Source of the DNA: Nocardia sp.
GTDB lineage: Bacteria; Actinomycetota; Actinomycetes; Mycobacteriales; Mycobacteriaceae
DNA length: 63,517 nucleotides
Reading direction: 5' to 3'
Assembly (NCBI RefSeq): GCF_025465275.1
Contig: NZ_JAODNK010000192.1
Location: 1-63,517 of the forward strand
Shown here: piece by piece, positions 42,632-51,378 of the stretch
Layout of the letters: each line of letters starts with the position of its first letter
Numbering within the stretch: the stretch's first letter is position 1
The notes under the pieces: generated by a model
The model's input: the letters and a program-made list of their open reading frames with translations, nothing else
Told to the model about the DNA's origin: nothing
Database searches by the model: none
Program-made: the position numbers and the translations under genes

Positions 42632-44793
42632 CGGTAGGACTCGGCACGAGCGGCTTTGGCCACCAGGGAGTCCGGGGGAGTGAAACGGTCGCCATAGCGT
42701 TGGGCGAGCTCGTGTGCCCGTGCCACGAAGCCGGGCAGGCCGCCGTCATAGCCGTTGATGTATTGCAGCACACCGCCGGTCCAGGCGGGGAAGCCGATTC
42801 CGTACAGCGAACCGATATTCGCGTCCGCGACCGAAGTCAGCACGCCTTCGTCGAAGCACCGCACGGTTTCGATCGCCTCCGCGAACAGCATGCGTTCCTG
42901 CATATCCCGAAACGGAATCGCGGTGGTGCCGGACCCGAAGGCATTGCACATCCCGGACCACAAGCCGGTGCGCTTGCCGGACTTGTCGTAGTCGTAGAAG
43001 CCTCTACCGGTGGACCGGCCCTCGCGCGCGAATTCGTCGATCATGCTGTCGATCACGGCCTCCGAGCCGTGTGGCATCCAGGTGCCGCCGACAGCCTCGA
43101 GTGCGGCCCGCTGCTCCTGGCGGATCTTGCGCGGCAATGTGAGGGTCAGTTCGTCCATCAGCTGCAGCGGCGGCGCCGGGTATCCGGCCTGCATTCCGGC
43201 TTGCTCGATCACCGCCGGATCGACGCCCTCGCCGACCGCGGCAACGGCCTCGCCAAGGAATGTCAGGATCACGCGGCTGGTGAAGAAACCCCGGCTGTCG
43301 CCGACCACGATCGGCACCTTGCCGATCTGCTGGGTGAAGTCGAAGACTTTGGCCAGGGTTTCCCTGGAAGTGTTCTTCCCGGTGATTATTTCGACCAGCG
43401 GCATCTTGTCGACGGGGGAGAAGAAGTGGATGCCGATGAAATCCTGTTGGCGCCGGACGCCTTCGGCGAGCGTGGTGATCGGCAGTGTCGATGTGTTCGA
43501 CCCGAGAACCGCATCGGGCTCGACAATGTCCTGAATCTCTTGGAACACACGCTGTTTGACCTCGACGTCCTCGAACACGGCCTCTACAACGAAGTCCACC
43601 CCCGCGAGATCATCGGGAGATGCCGTCGGCGTGATGCGGTCGAGCAACTGCTGTGCGTCCGCCTCGGTTGTCGACCCGCGTACCACCGATTTGGCCTCGA
43701 GCGTCTCGGCATATGCCTTGCCGCGTATCGCGGAGGCGAGCGTGAGGTCCTTCAGTATCACTTCGAGCCCGGCCTGCGCGCAGACGTAGGCGAGTGCCGC
43801 GCCCATCATCCCGGCGCCGAGGATGCCGACCTTTCGGGCCGCGAACTTCGGTATGCCGGTCGGTCGGCTGGCGCCGCCCTTCACGGTCTGGAGGTCGAAG
43901 AACGCCGATTGAATCATGTTCTTCGCGATCTGGCCGGTGACCAGGGGAATGAAGTAGCGAGTCTCGATGAGTGCGGCCGTGTCGAAGTCGACCTGGGCGC
44001 CCTCGACCGCGGCCGCCAGGATCGCACGCGGAGCGGGCGCGGGGGCGCCCTTCGACCGGCTGCGCAGGTGTGCGGCCAGTGCTGGAAGCCGGGTTGCCAG
44101 AGCGGGATCGGCCGGGGTGCCCTGCGGAATGGTGTAGCCCTTGGCATCCCAGGGCTGAGCTGCCTCCGGGTTCAGCTCGATCCATGCCTTGGCGGCGGGC
44201 ACGAGTTCCTCGGTGGTGGCGACGATCCGGTGAATCAGGCCGAGTGCCAGTGCTTCTCGCGCCGGGAGCCGTTTCCCGCTCAACAGCACCTCGTCCAACG
44301 CCCGCTGCACGCCCAGCAGTCGCACGGTGCGCGTGACGCCGCCGACGGCAGGCAGCAGCCCCAGGCCCACCTCCGGCAGGCCGACGACCACTCCGCGCTC
44401 GCAGGCGATCCGGTGATGGGTGGCGAGGGCCAGCTCCAGTCCGCCGCCGAGCGCGGCGCCGTTGATGGCCGCTACTACGGGCCGGCCGAGCGTCTCGAGC
44501 CGCCGCAATTGCTGTTTGAGCCCGTTGCAGAAGTCGGTCCAGTGCCGGGTGTCAGCGGGTGTGGTGGAGATCAGGTCGTCGAGATTGCCACCGGCGAAGA
44601 ACGTCCTCTTGGCAGAGGTGAGGACGACTCCGCGCAGGGAGTCGCGCTCTGCGACAAGGCGATCCAGCGTCAGGGTGAGCGACACGAGGAACTCGTTGTT
44701 CATGGTGTTCGCCGAGGCGGCAGGATCGTCGAGGGTGAGCACGACGATATCGTCCTCGCCGCGGTCCCAGCCGATGGTTGTTGTGTGCGTCAT
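42628..44793 (-). CDS. fadB: FadB-like multifunctional enoyl-CoA hydratase/3-hydroxyacyl-CoA dehydrogenase
   Basis: A 721-residue beta-oxidation enzyme. The crotonase domain (1-~190) has FFAGGNLDDLISTT and AAINGAALGGGLELALATH; the NAD-binding domain starts near residue 320 with VGILGAGMMGAALAYVCAQAG; the 3-hydroxyacyl-CoA dehydrogenase catalytic region has GIHFFSPVDKMPLVEIITG. It hydrates enoyl-CoA and oxidises the 3-hydroxy product. ATG 44793 is chosen; an upstream extension into the promoter side is not needed. It lies 19 bases after fadA. Its TAA overlaps the TAG of pknK on the other strand (42628-42631), so there is no space for a terminator between them. Confidence 0.95.
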   Translation of the reverse strand: MTHTTTIGWDRGEDDIVVLTLDDPAASANTMNNEFLVSLTLTLDRLVAERDSLRGVVLTSAKRTFFAGGNLDDLISTTPADTRHWTDFCNGLKQQLRRLETLGRPVVAAINGAALGGGLELALATHHRIACERGVVVGLPEVGLGLLPAVGGVTRTVRLLGVQRALDEVLLSGKRLPAREALALGLIHRIVATTEELVPAAKAWIELNPEAAQPWDAKGYTIPQGTPADPALATRLPALAAHLRSRSKGAPAPAPRAILAAAVEGAQVDFDTAALIETRYFIPLVTGQIAKNMIQSAFFDLQTVKGGASRPTGIPKFAARKVGILGAGMMGAALAYVCAQAGLEVILKDLTLASAIRGKAYAETLEAKSVVRGSTTEADAQQLLDRITPTASPDDLAGVDFVVEAVFEDVEVKQRVFQEIQDIVEPDAVLGSNTSTLPITTLAEGVRRQQDFIGIHFFSPVDKMPLVEIITGKNTSRETLAKVFDFTQQIGKVPIVVGDSRGFFTSRVILTFLGEAVAAVGEGVDPAVIEQAGMQAGYPAPPLQLMDELTLTLPRKIRQEQRAALEAVGGTWMPHGSEAVIDSMIDEFAREGRSTGRGFYDYDKSGKRTGLWSGMCNAFGSGTTAIPFRDMQERMLFAEAIETVRCFDEGVLTSVADANIGSLYGIGFPAWTGGVLQYINGYDGGLPGFVARAHELAQRYGDRFTPPDSLVAKAARAESYR

Positions 44794-44812
44794 TGCAGAA
44801 TTCCGTTTTCGC

Positions 44813-46021
44813 TCAGAGTCGTTCGATGATGGTCGCGATGCCGATGCCGCCGCCGACACACAGCGTGACCAATGCCCGGCGGTCCCCGCGCCGCTCGAGT
44901 TCGTCGATCACGGTGCCGACGAGCATGGCGCCGGTAGCGCCGAGCGGGTGACCCATGGCGATCGCGCCGCCGTTGACGTTCAGCTTCTCGTCCGGGATGT
45001 GCAGATCCTGCTGGAATTTCAGCACCACGGAGGCGAATGCCTCGTTCAGTTCGAAGAGGTCGATGTCGTCGAGGGTCAGCCCAGCGACGCCGAGCACCTT
45101 CTCCGTGGCCGGGCGCGGCCCGGTCAGCATGATCGTCGGATCGGCGCCGGAGACAGCGGTGGCCACGATGCGGGCACGCGGTGTCAGCCCGAATTGTTTG
45201 CCCGCCAGCTCGTTTCCCACGAGCACCAGCGCCGCACCGTCGACGATGCCGGAACTGTTGCCGCCGTGGTGGACGTGGTTGATTCGTTCGACAGCCGGAT
45301 ACTTCTGTAGTGCAACAGCATCGAAGCCGGCTGCGCCGAGCGTCGCGAACGAGGGCTTCAACCCGGCGAGCGACTCGACTGTGGTGCTCGGACGCCGATG
45401 TTCATCATAATCGAGCACGGTGGCTCCGTTGAAGTCCTTCACCGGAACCACGGACTTGGTGAAATACCCACCGCTCCAAGCGGCTTCGGCGCGACGTTGC
45501 GATCGGACCGCATAGGCGTCGACGTCCTCGCGGGTGAATCCCTCGATGGTCGCGATGAGGTCCGCTCCGATGCCCTGCGGCACGAAGTGCAGGTCGTAGG
45601 CGGTGGCCGGGTCGTTGAACAGGGGTCCGCCGTCAGTGCCGATCGGAACGCGCGACATCGATTCCACTCCACCGGCGAAGACCAGGGACTCGAATCCCGA
45701 ACGAACCTTTTGTGCGGCAAGGTTCGTCGCCTCCAGCCCCGATGCGCAATACCGGTTGACCTGAACGCCTGCAACGGTATTCGGCAGTCCAGCGGCCAGT
45801 GCGGCGGCCTTGGCGATATTGCCGCCCTGGTCGCCGACCGGCGTGACCACGCCGAGCACCAGGTCGTCGAGGGCGGCGGGATCGAGATCGGGGAAGCGCG
45901 TGCGCATCTCGTGGATCAGTCCCACTATGAGATCGATCGGTTTGACGCTGTGCAGCGCACCGCCTTTTCCCTTACCTCGGGGGGTGCGAATCGCCTCGTA
46001 CACGATTGCCTGATTCGGCAT
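44813..46021 (-). CDS. fadA: Acetyl-CoA C-acyltransferase (3-ketoacyl-CoA thiolase)
   Basis: Thiolase of 402 residues cleaving 3-ketoacyl-CoA to acetyl-CoA and a shortened acyl-CoA. All active-site elements are present: nucleophile Cys in NRYCASGLEA, GGVESMSRVP, His in GGAIAMGHPLGATGA and the second Cys in LCVGGGIG. AAGGAG precedes the ATG. It forms a thiolase-dehydrogenase operon with fadB. The promoter region carries a perfect 12-bp-arm palindrome overlapping the -35 box, shared in its core with sites around the TetR gene at 53271. Confidence 0.95.
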   Translation of the reverse strand: MPNQAIVYEAIRTPRGKGKGGALHSVKPIDLIVGLIHEMRTRFPDLDPAALDDLVLGVVTPVGDQGGNIAKAAALAAGLPNTVAGVQVNRYCASGLEATNLAAQKVRSGFESLVFAGGVESMSRVPIGTDGGPLFNDPATAYDLHFVPQGIGADLIATIEGFTREDVDAYAVRSQRRAEAAWSGGYFTKSVVPVKDFNGATVLDYDEHRRPSTTVESLAGLKPSFATLGAAGFDAVALQKYPAVERINHVHHGGNSSGIVDGAALVLVGNELAGKQFGLTPRARIVATAVSGADPTIMLTGPRPATEKVLGVAGLTLDDIDLFELNEAFASVVLKFQQDLHIPDEKLNVNGGAIAMGHPLGATGAMLVGTVIDELERRGDRRALVTLCVGGGIGIATIIERL

Positions 46022-46154
46022 CGGGCTCTCCTTGTTGCAGCCTGCGGCCGGATCGATGGACGTACATCGGCCGCGGTGGCGGCCCGGAGGAGGAACGACG
46101 AATCGTGTGCTCCGGGCAGCTGTCAGATATCCACGCGGGTGCGGTGGTCAGCCG

Positions 46155-46199
46155 AACGTATCGCAACAGGGCACCTACAGTCAACACTGACTGTAGGTG
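46155..46199 (-). promoter_or_regulatory. fadA-fadB promoter with TetR-type operator
   Basis: Perfect inverted arms CACCTACAGTCA (46172-46183) and TGACTGTAGGTG (46188-46199) around a 4-base centre. On the minus strand the palindrome contains TTGACT (46184-46179) as a -35, followed after 18 bases by TACGTT (46160-46155) as a -10. A bound repressor would block the polymerase. The core ACAGTCA-N4-TGACTGT is identical to the box at 53224-53241. Confidence 0.78.
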
Positions 46200-46208
46200 T
46201 TCCTCGGG

Positions 46209-48125
46209 TCATTTCGCGGCGACGGGATGGCCGTTGCTCGCAGCGTGCGGTACTGGGGCGATTGTGCCGCTGGCGAGGAGCTCGACCGACTCGAGCAGCG
46301 TGTCCAGCTGCTGCGTGAGTTCTATACGGCCGTCGAAGATTCCGGCATCTCCGGGTATATCCGGCACCAGCCCGCGGTGCCTCGCCATCTTCAACGCGGT
46401 CGTGAACATCTCCCTGGATATCGATTCGGCACTGGCGATCCGGCGCTGCCAGGCCCACTGGGTGGCCAGCCGCAGGCAGCGATCGAGAAACCGGCCCTCG
46501 TCGAACGTGTCGTCGGCATCTCCGGTCATCAATTCCTCGGCGACCACCCGGTAGGCATCGAGGAACGGCCGCAATACCAGATGCGCCACCAGCGGCGCAC
46601 TGCCGGCCAGCCAGGCCGCGGCATCTGACCGGCGTACCTGAGCAGGTCGGCCGACGCCGCTCATGATCCCCACCTCGTCCCATATCTCGTCGGCGAAGTC
46701 GGCGCGGCCGGCGAAGAAGAAGTCGAACTTGAGCAGCTCCCGCAACGCCAGTGCCTCGGTCCAGCCGGTGCGGGCGTCGCCATTCGGTGTGCGGACGATC
46801 GCCAGTAGCGCGAGCTCGGTGATCGCCCGGACCAGCAGAACATGCACCGCGCTATTGCGGTATACGGCCGCTACCAGGTGCTGGTTGTCACCGACGGCCC
46901 ACACCGTGTCCGGACCGCCGTCGTATCGGGTCAGTACATCGGACCGCACGAGATCCTGGAGGGTCCGTGCGATCGTGGCGCGGTTGGTGAGATCGGCTGC
47001 GCCCGCGACCGGCCACTTGCGTGCCGACAGATAGCGGGCGAGCGGCGCGACGGTCGCGCAGACCTGTTCGAGGGTGAGGCCCCGATCGGCGCCGAGCATC
47101 GCGACACACACTGCCGCGGTGGCGGATACGGGAGTCGCCCGATTGATCCGATGGCAGGCCTCGAGTGCGATGCGCTCCACGATCTGCCGGTCGTCCACAC
47201 CCTCGGCGCGCAACTGCGACATCCGGTCGTACAGCGGGATCGGCGTGCCGAAATCGAGATAGATTCGCCCGAGCCGGTTTTCGAGTCCGCGGGCGTATTC
47301 GACCAGCCAGCGCAAGTTTTCCGGCTGCTTGCGAGATCCGCGGGATTCCGAGGCCATCAGCTGAATCTCGTGCAGGGGGAGTTGGTCGTACATGATCGAC
47401 ACCGGAACAATGAGAGCGTTCGTGGCTCTGAATGATTCGACTGCGTCGGTGACATAGCGCAGCAGGCCGTGCCGAGGCGGGCGTAGTTTGCCGGTTCTGG
47501 TGCGTCCGCCTTCGATCGACCAGACGAGGTTCTTCCCGTCGGTGACCATTCGCCCGACCAACGCTCGTAGCGCGAGCCGATAGACCGGCATATCGCCGGA
47601 AGCTCTTCGGACATGGACGATTCCATTGCGCCGCGCGAGCGTGCCCAAGGGAAAGAAGTCGAGGTTGGCGCCGGCCATTCCGTAGCAGGGTGAGAGGCCT
47701 GCCTTGACCAGGGCTGGGGGCAGGGCGAACTCGTCGAGATAGGAACGGTGCGATACCAGAAAGATCAGCGTGTGCCTGCGGTCCAGCCGGCGCAGCTCGG
47801 CCAGCTCCTCTTCGTCTGTGGTGACGTCGTAACCGCGCACCAGCCACTCGGCGATGCGGTGCCAGCTCTTCACGACTGCCGGTTGGTGGGTGGCGGCCAT
47901 CTCGCGTAGATAGTCGGCGGCCTCGGCGCGGACGCTTTCGGGGTCGCGCCCGAGTTGTTGAGCCAATTGTGCGGTGGCAGTGTGGAATTCGGCGGGATGG
48001 ACCAGGGCTCCGTCGGGGAGGTAGCTGGGGCGTGACGTTACGATGTCGGCTTTGCCGGCGTCGCGCCACCCGAACCGCCGCAGGGCAAGTCCGGTGTTCA
48101 GTGCCGTGTGTAGCAGTCGAGTCAT
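46209..48125 (-). CDS. plsB2: Glycerol-3-phosphate acyltransferase (PlsB family)
   Basis: A 638-residue membrane-associated acyltransferase catalysing the first acylation of glycerol 3-phosphate. The catalytic HX4D motif is HRSYLD (H126, D131), followed by GANLDFFPLGTLARRNGI and the GWSIEGGRTRTGK-type block (LVWSIEGGRTRTGK) and IVPVSIMYD. The C-terminal half is the long helical region typical of PlsB. The ATG at 48125 is one base after the plsC stop codon, so translation is coupled. The order plsC-plsB2 matches Rv2483c-Rv2482c of M. tuberculosis. Confidence 0.92.
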   Translation of the reverse strand: MTRLLHTALNTGLALRRFGWRDAGKADIVTSRPSYLPDGALVHPAEFHTATAQLAQQLGRDPESVRAEAADYLREMAATHQPAVVKSWHRIAEWLVRGYDVTTDEEELAELRRLDRRHTLIFLVSHRSYLDEFALPPALVKAGLSPCYGMAGANLDFFPLGTLARRNGIVHVRRASGDMPVYRLALRALVGRMVTDGKNLVWSIEGGRTRTGKLRPPRHGLLRYVTDAVESFRATNALIVPVSIMYDQLPLHEIQLMASESRGSRKQPENLRWLVEYARGLENRLGRIYLDFGTPIPLYDRMSQLRAEGVDDRQIVERIALEACHRINRATPVSATAAVCVAMLGADRGLTLEQVCATVAPLARYLSARKWPVAGAADLTNRATIARTLQDLVRSDVLTRYDGGPDTVWAVGDNQHLVAAVYRNSAVHVLLVRAITELALLAIVRTPNGDARTGWTEALALRELLKFDFFFAGRADFADEIWDEVGIMSGVGRPAQVRRSDAAAWLAGSAPLVAHLVLRPFLDAYRVVAEELMTGDADDTFDEGRFLDRCLRLATQWAWQRRIASAESISREMFTTALKMARHRGLVPDIPGDAGIFDGRIELTQQLDTLLESVELLASGTIAPVPHAASNGHPVAAK

Positions 48126-48126
48126 A

Positions 48127-49620
48127 TCAGAGTCCTGTTCCGGGTGCATTCGCAATTGCCTTGGACCACTGCTGCCCGGCCTCGATGCCCGGCCAGTCGT
48201 CGAGGGTGTCCACATAGAGCCGGTGTGTACGGGAAAGCCACTCGTCGATATCGGCGTGTGTCCAGCCGAGTGTCGGAACCGGCTGATGTGCAACCACTTC
48301 GACCGTTCCAGGCCGCGCGACCCGCGCATTGCGCCACATGATTTCGCCGGCATTGCGGATCACGACGGGAACGATCGGGACACCGGCCTCAACGGCCAGG
48401 CGGAACCCGCCCTTCTTGAACGGGCCGACCTTCGGGCTCAACGATCGGGTGCCCTCCGGCGCGATCGCGATCGAAGTGCCGGAGCGCAGCATCGCCACCG
48501 CGGGCTGTAGTGCGGCCACTGCTCGTGCGGTGCTCGAGCGATCGACGAACGCGACACCGGCCAGGTCGAAAATCGGCCCGAACAACGGCATGTCGCGTAC
48601 CTCCGCCTTCATCACCATCGTGTACCCGCGCCGCAGCACCCGTGCGGTGACGAGCGCGTCGATGAGGGTGCTCTGATGGTTGACCAGGAACACGGCCGGG
48701 CGCTCTGACCACACGTGTTCCTCGCCGGTGATCACGATATTGATATCGCCTACCCAGCTCGCGATATCGCCGAACAGTGTGGTGGCCAGATCCATGCCCC
48801 CGCGCCTGCTGTGAGTGAGCAACCCTGCGGCGATACCCACCCCTGCGGTGGCCAGCAGGGTGCCGAACATTGCTGTGGTGCGCAGCGCTGGAAGCGGGTC
48901 GAGGCTTCCTGGCTTGGTGGCGAAAGTGATTCGAGGCCAACCTTTCTCGCTCGCCTGGCGGGCAAGCTCCGACTGCGGGTTGATAGTGCGGGGCTGTCCG
49001 ACGGAGGACAGGAACGGGACATCCTCGTCTCCATTGGCATAGCCGAAGCTGGCGTCGAGATCGATCCGCCGGCGCGCCGCGAATTCGCGCACCGCCGCCG
49101 ATTTGCCCTCGCCCCAGAGCGGACGTCCCGAGATGCGGCCGGTCGCAATGCCTTCGGAGATCTCGAGTTCGGTGCAGAGTACGTGCTCGATTCCCAGCTC
49201 CCGGGCCATCGGCGCGATCTGCATTCGCGTAGCCGACGAGGCGATCACCACCGTGTGGCCGCGGTTCTGATGCGCGCGCACCAGTCGCCAGGCGCCGTGG
49301 AACAGAGTGGCGCCGATATCCCTCGAGAACAACTTCTCGCCCAGTTCGAGCAACTCCGTCTCGGTACGGCCCGCCCAGCCGCGAACGCCGCGCTCGATCA
49401 GATCCGCGAATTCCGATTCGTCGAGCGAACCCCGAAGTGCCGCAAGGGCTGTCCGGACGAGTTCATCCGGACCGATCTCGAGATTGCGGGCCCGGTGGGC
49501 GTATAGCGCCTCGGCCGAGTAGCCATCGATCACTGTTCCGTCGAAATCGAAGAACGCGGCTACATGAGGACCGGGCGGTCCGGATTTGATGCTTGCGACC
49601 GCCTCATCGACTGTGGACAC
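48127..49620 (-). CDS. plsC: HAD-family hydrolase fused to PlsC-type 1-acylglycerol-3-phosphate acyltransferase
   Basis: A 497-residue two-domain enzyme. The N-terminal HAD phosphatase (~20-230) has DFDGTVID (D25, D27), VIASSATRMQIAP and GYANGDEDVP. A hydrophobic stretch near 255-275 probably contacts the membrane. The PlsC domain (~285-460) has NHQSTLID (NHX4D) and APEGTRSLS. It would make phosphatidic acid, and the HAD part may act on a phosphate ester such as lysophosphatidate or serine phosphate; this is family knowledge. GTG 49620 with AGGAG upstream is preferred over an ATG at 49695. Equivalent to Rv2483c. Confidence 0.92.
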   Translation of the reverse strand: MSTVDEAVASIKSGPPGPHVAAFFDFDGTVIDGYSAEALYAHRARNLEIGPDELVRTALAALRGSLDESEFADLIERGVRGWAGRTETELLELGEKLFSRDIGATLFHGAWRLVRAHQNRGHTVVIASSATRMQIAPMARELGIEHVLCTELEISEGIATGRISGRPLWGEGKSAAVREFAARRRIDLDASFGYANGDEDVPFLSSVGQPRTINPQSELARQASEKGWPRITFATKPGSLDPLPALRTTAMFGTLLATAGVGIAAGLLTHSRRGGMDLATTLFGDIASWVGDINIVITGEEHVWSERPAVFLVNHQSTLIDALVTARVLRRGYTMVMKAEVRDMPLFGPIFDLAGVAFVDRSSTARAVAALQPAVAMLRSGTSIAIAPEGTRSLSPKVGPFKKGGFRLAVEAGVPIVPVVIRNAGEIMWRNARVARPGTVEVVAHQPVPTLGWTHADIDEWLSRTHRLYVDTLDDWPGIEAGQQWSKAIANAPGTGL

Positions 49621-49703
49621 GGCGACTCCTATTCTCCGCCAAAACATATGAAGTCCCGCGCCGATGCAGGCTCTGTACAGCAGAAACGGTAACACAAAGC
49701 TTT

Positions 49704-49744
49704 GGTCACATACTGTTGGATATCCAACAAAGTGACCTTATAGT
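49704..49744 (+). promoter_or_regulatory. Promoter of the WS/DGAT gene with nested palindromic operator
   Basis: A perfect 16-bp palindrome TGTTGGATATCCAACA (49714-49729) is framed by GGTCAC (49704-49709) and GTGACC (49732-49737). TTGGAT (49716-49721) and TATAGT (49739-49744), 17 bases apart, form a good promoter whose -35 lies inside the palindrome. The -10 ends six bases before the ATG at 49751, indicating a leaderless transcript. The site also lies upstream of divergent plsC. Confidence 0.72.
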
Positions 49745-49750
49745 TCGGTC

Positions 49751-51190
49751 ATGCGCGATGCTCCGGGGAGACAAGACGATTCGATGGCGACGGCGGACCG
49801 AGCCCTCTCGGACTGGGGTGGCGCGCCACAGTTGAGCGCTTGGGAAGCACTCATGTGGCGTGCCGAAGGCAGTCCGCGCACCCGCTCGGCCGGTGTCGTC
49901 GTCGAGCTGCTCGAATCCGAACCCGAGTGGGAACGGCTGGTTGCCGCGCATTGGAAGCTGATCCGGAGGATCCCCCGGCTGGGGGAGCGCGTGGTGGAAC
50001 CACTGCTGCCGCTGGTGATGCCGGTGTGGGCGGCGGACCCGGCCTTCGACCTGAGCTATCACCTGCAGCAGGTGCGTGTGCCAGGTGCTGGATCGCTCGA
50101 GGAGTTGAACGAATTGGTGGCGGCCTTCGCGGCGCAGCCGCGGGATCCGCGTCGTCCGCCGTGGGAGGCCGTGCTGGTCTGCGGTATCGCTGGGGGAAAG
50201 TCGGCCTATCTACTCAAGCTGCACCACAGCCTGTGCGACGGACTCGGGATGCTGCAGCTGCTGGACCTCACGCATGGGCACGGCCCGCAATCACGGGATC
50301 TCGGCCGCGTGCCTGTACCTGCGCGGGGTACGACCGATAATCCGGCAAGACTGCTCGTGCGGGGCCTTCGTGACCAATTGGCCTCCGCCCCAGGAGAATT
50401 GCTGCGCGTTTCTGTCGACGCCGCTGCGCGTTTCCGGGCCGACCCGGTTGGAGCAGCGGCCGGGGCACTTCGGTTCGCGGATTCCCTGCGCCGAATACTG
50501 GCGACTCCGCCCGCGTCGGGCTCAGCGGTCTGGCGCGACCGGGGGATCGGATACCGGGTACTCACCCTCAACGTGCCGTTGGGTGGGCTGAAGGCTGCCG
50601 GGAGGGCTGCGGGAGGATCGGTCAACGATGCCTTCCTTGCTGCGCTGCTCGGTGCCGTTCGGCACTACCACGAGCGCGTCGGCGCAGTGGTCGGGGATAT
50701 CCCGATGGCCATCCCCGTGAGTCTTCGCACCGATCGTGATCCGCTGGGGGGCAACCGATTCGCTGGTGCGCGTTTCGCGGCGCCCGCTGGAGAGGCCGAT
50801 CCGCGGGCCCGGATCATGGCTATCCATGACGTGATCGCCGGTGCGCGTGCCGAACCCGCGATCGGATTCCCCGACCTCATCGCACCGCTGCTGAGCCGCC
50901 TGCCGGGTGCCCTGCTCACCGATATCGCCGCCACCATGACCGAGGGCACGGATGTGCAGGCATCGAATATGGGCGGGGTCGGCCGGACCCTCTATCTCGC
51001 CGGTGCTCGGGTGTCCCACATCTATCCGGTCGGTCCGCGCCCTGGTGTCGCCGCCATGGTGACGATGGTGTCCTATCGCGAAACATGCTGCGTAGCTGTC
51101 AATCTCGACCCAGAGGCGATATCGGACGTACCCGGGTTCGCGGACTGCCTGCGGACGGGATTCGACGAGGTGCTGGAACTGGCGGATTAG
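49751..51190 (+). CDS. Wax ester synthase/diacylglycerol acyltransferase (WS/DGAT)
   Basis: A 479-residue O-acyltransferase making triacylglycerol or wax esters. The catalytic HHxxxDG motif is HHSLCDG (residues 158-164). Other landmarks are PPWEAVLVCG, SVNDAFLAALLGAVRHYHER, and the late conserved block SNMGGVGRTLYLAGARV. The ATG at 49751 fits a leaderless start; an in-frame ATG at 49784 is also possible. It is divergent from plsC-plsB, the enzymes producing its diacylglycerol precursor, as with Rv2484c in M. tuberculosis, so the shared control region may coordinate storage-lipid synthesis. Confidence 0.92.
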   Translation: MRDAPGRQDDSMATADRALSDWGGAPQLSAWEALMWRAEGSPRTRSAGVVVELLESEPEWERLVAAHWKLIRRIPRLGERVVEPLLPLVMPVWAADPAFDLSYHLQQVRVPGAGSLEELNELVAAFAAQPRDPRRPPWEAVLVCGIAGGKSAYLLKLHHSLCDGLGMLQLLDLTHGHGPQSRDLGRVPVPARGTTDNPARLLVRGLRDQLASAPGELLRVSVDAAARFRADPVGAAAGALRFADSLRRILATPPASGSAVWRDRGIGYRVLTLNVPLGGLKAAGRAAGGSVNDAFLAALLGAVRHYHERVGAVVGDIPMAIPVSLRTDRDPLGGNRFAGARFAAPAGEADPRARIMAIHDVIAGARAEPAIGFPDLIAPLLSRLPGALLTDIAATMTEGTDVQASNMGGVGRTLYLAGARVSHIYPVGPRPGVAAMVTMVSYRETCCVAVNLDPEAISDVPGFADCLRTGFDEVLELAD

Positions 51191-51224
51191 TCCGGGGCTG
51201 ATCGCATCCGCAGGTGCCGGCCGA

Positions 51225-51242
51225 GTCCCCCTCCTGGGGGAC
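51225..51242. terminator. Hairpin GTCCCCC-TCCT-GGGGGAC after the WS/DGAT gene
   Basis: Perfect 7-bp arms with a 4-base loop, 35 bases after the WS/DGAT stop, followed by AGGTTT. It could terminate that transcript. A second C/G dyad (TCCCCCTGAGGGA, about 51248-51260) follows. The block resembles the one at 14203-14223 before the mce operon, so an operator role cannot be excluded. Confidence 0.45.
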
Positions 51243-51378
51243 AGGTTTCCCCCTGAGGGAGATCGCGCAGCTGTGACGTCCGGCATAGGTTCGAGCTCAT
51301 GCCGGTTCCGTATCGGAACCGATGAGTGAATCACCCGATGGGCCGAACACATTCGACGTGTTCGATAGGAGACCCCCC

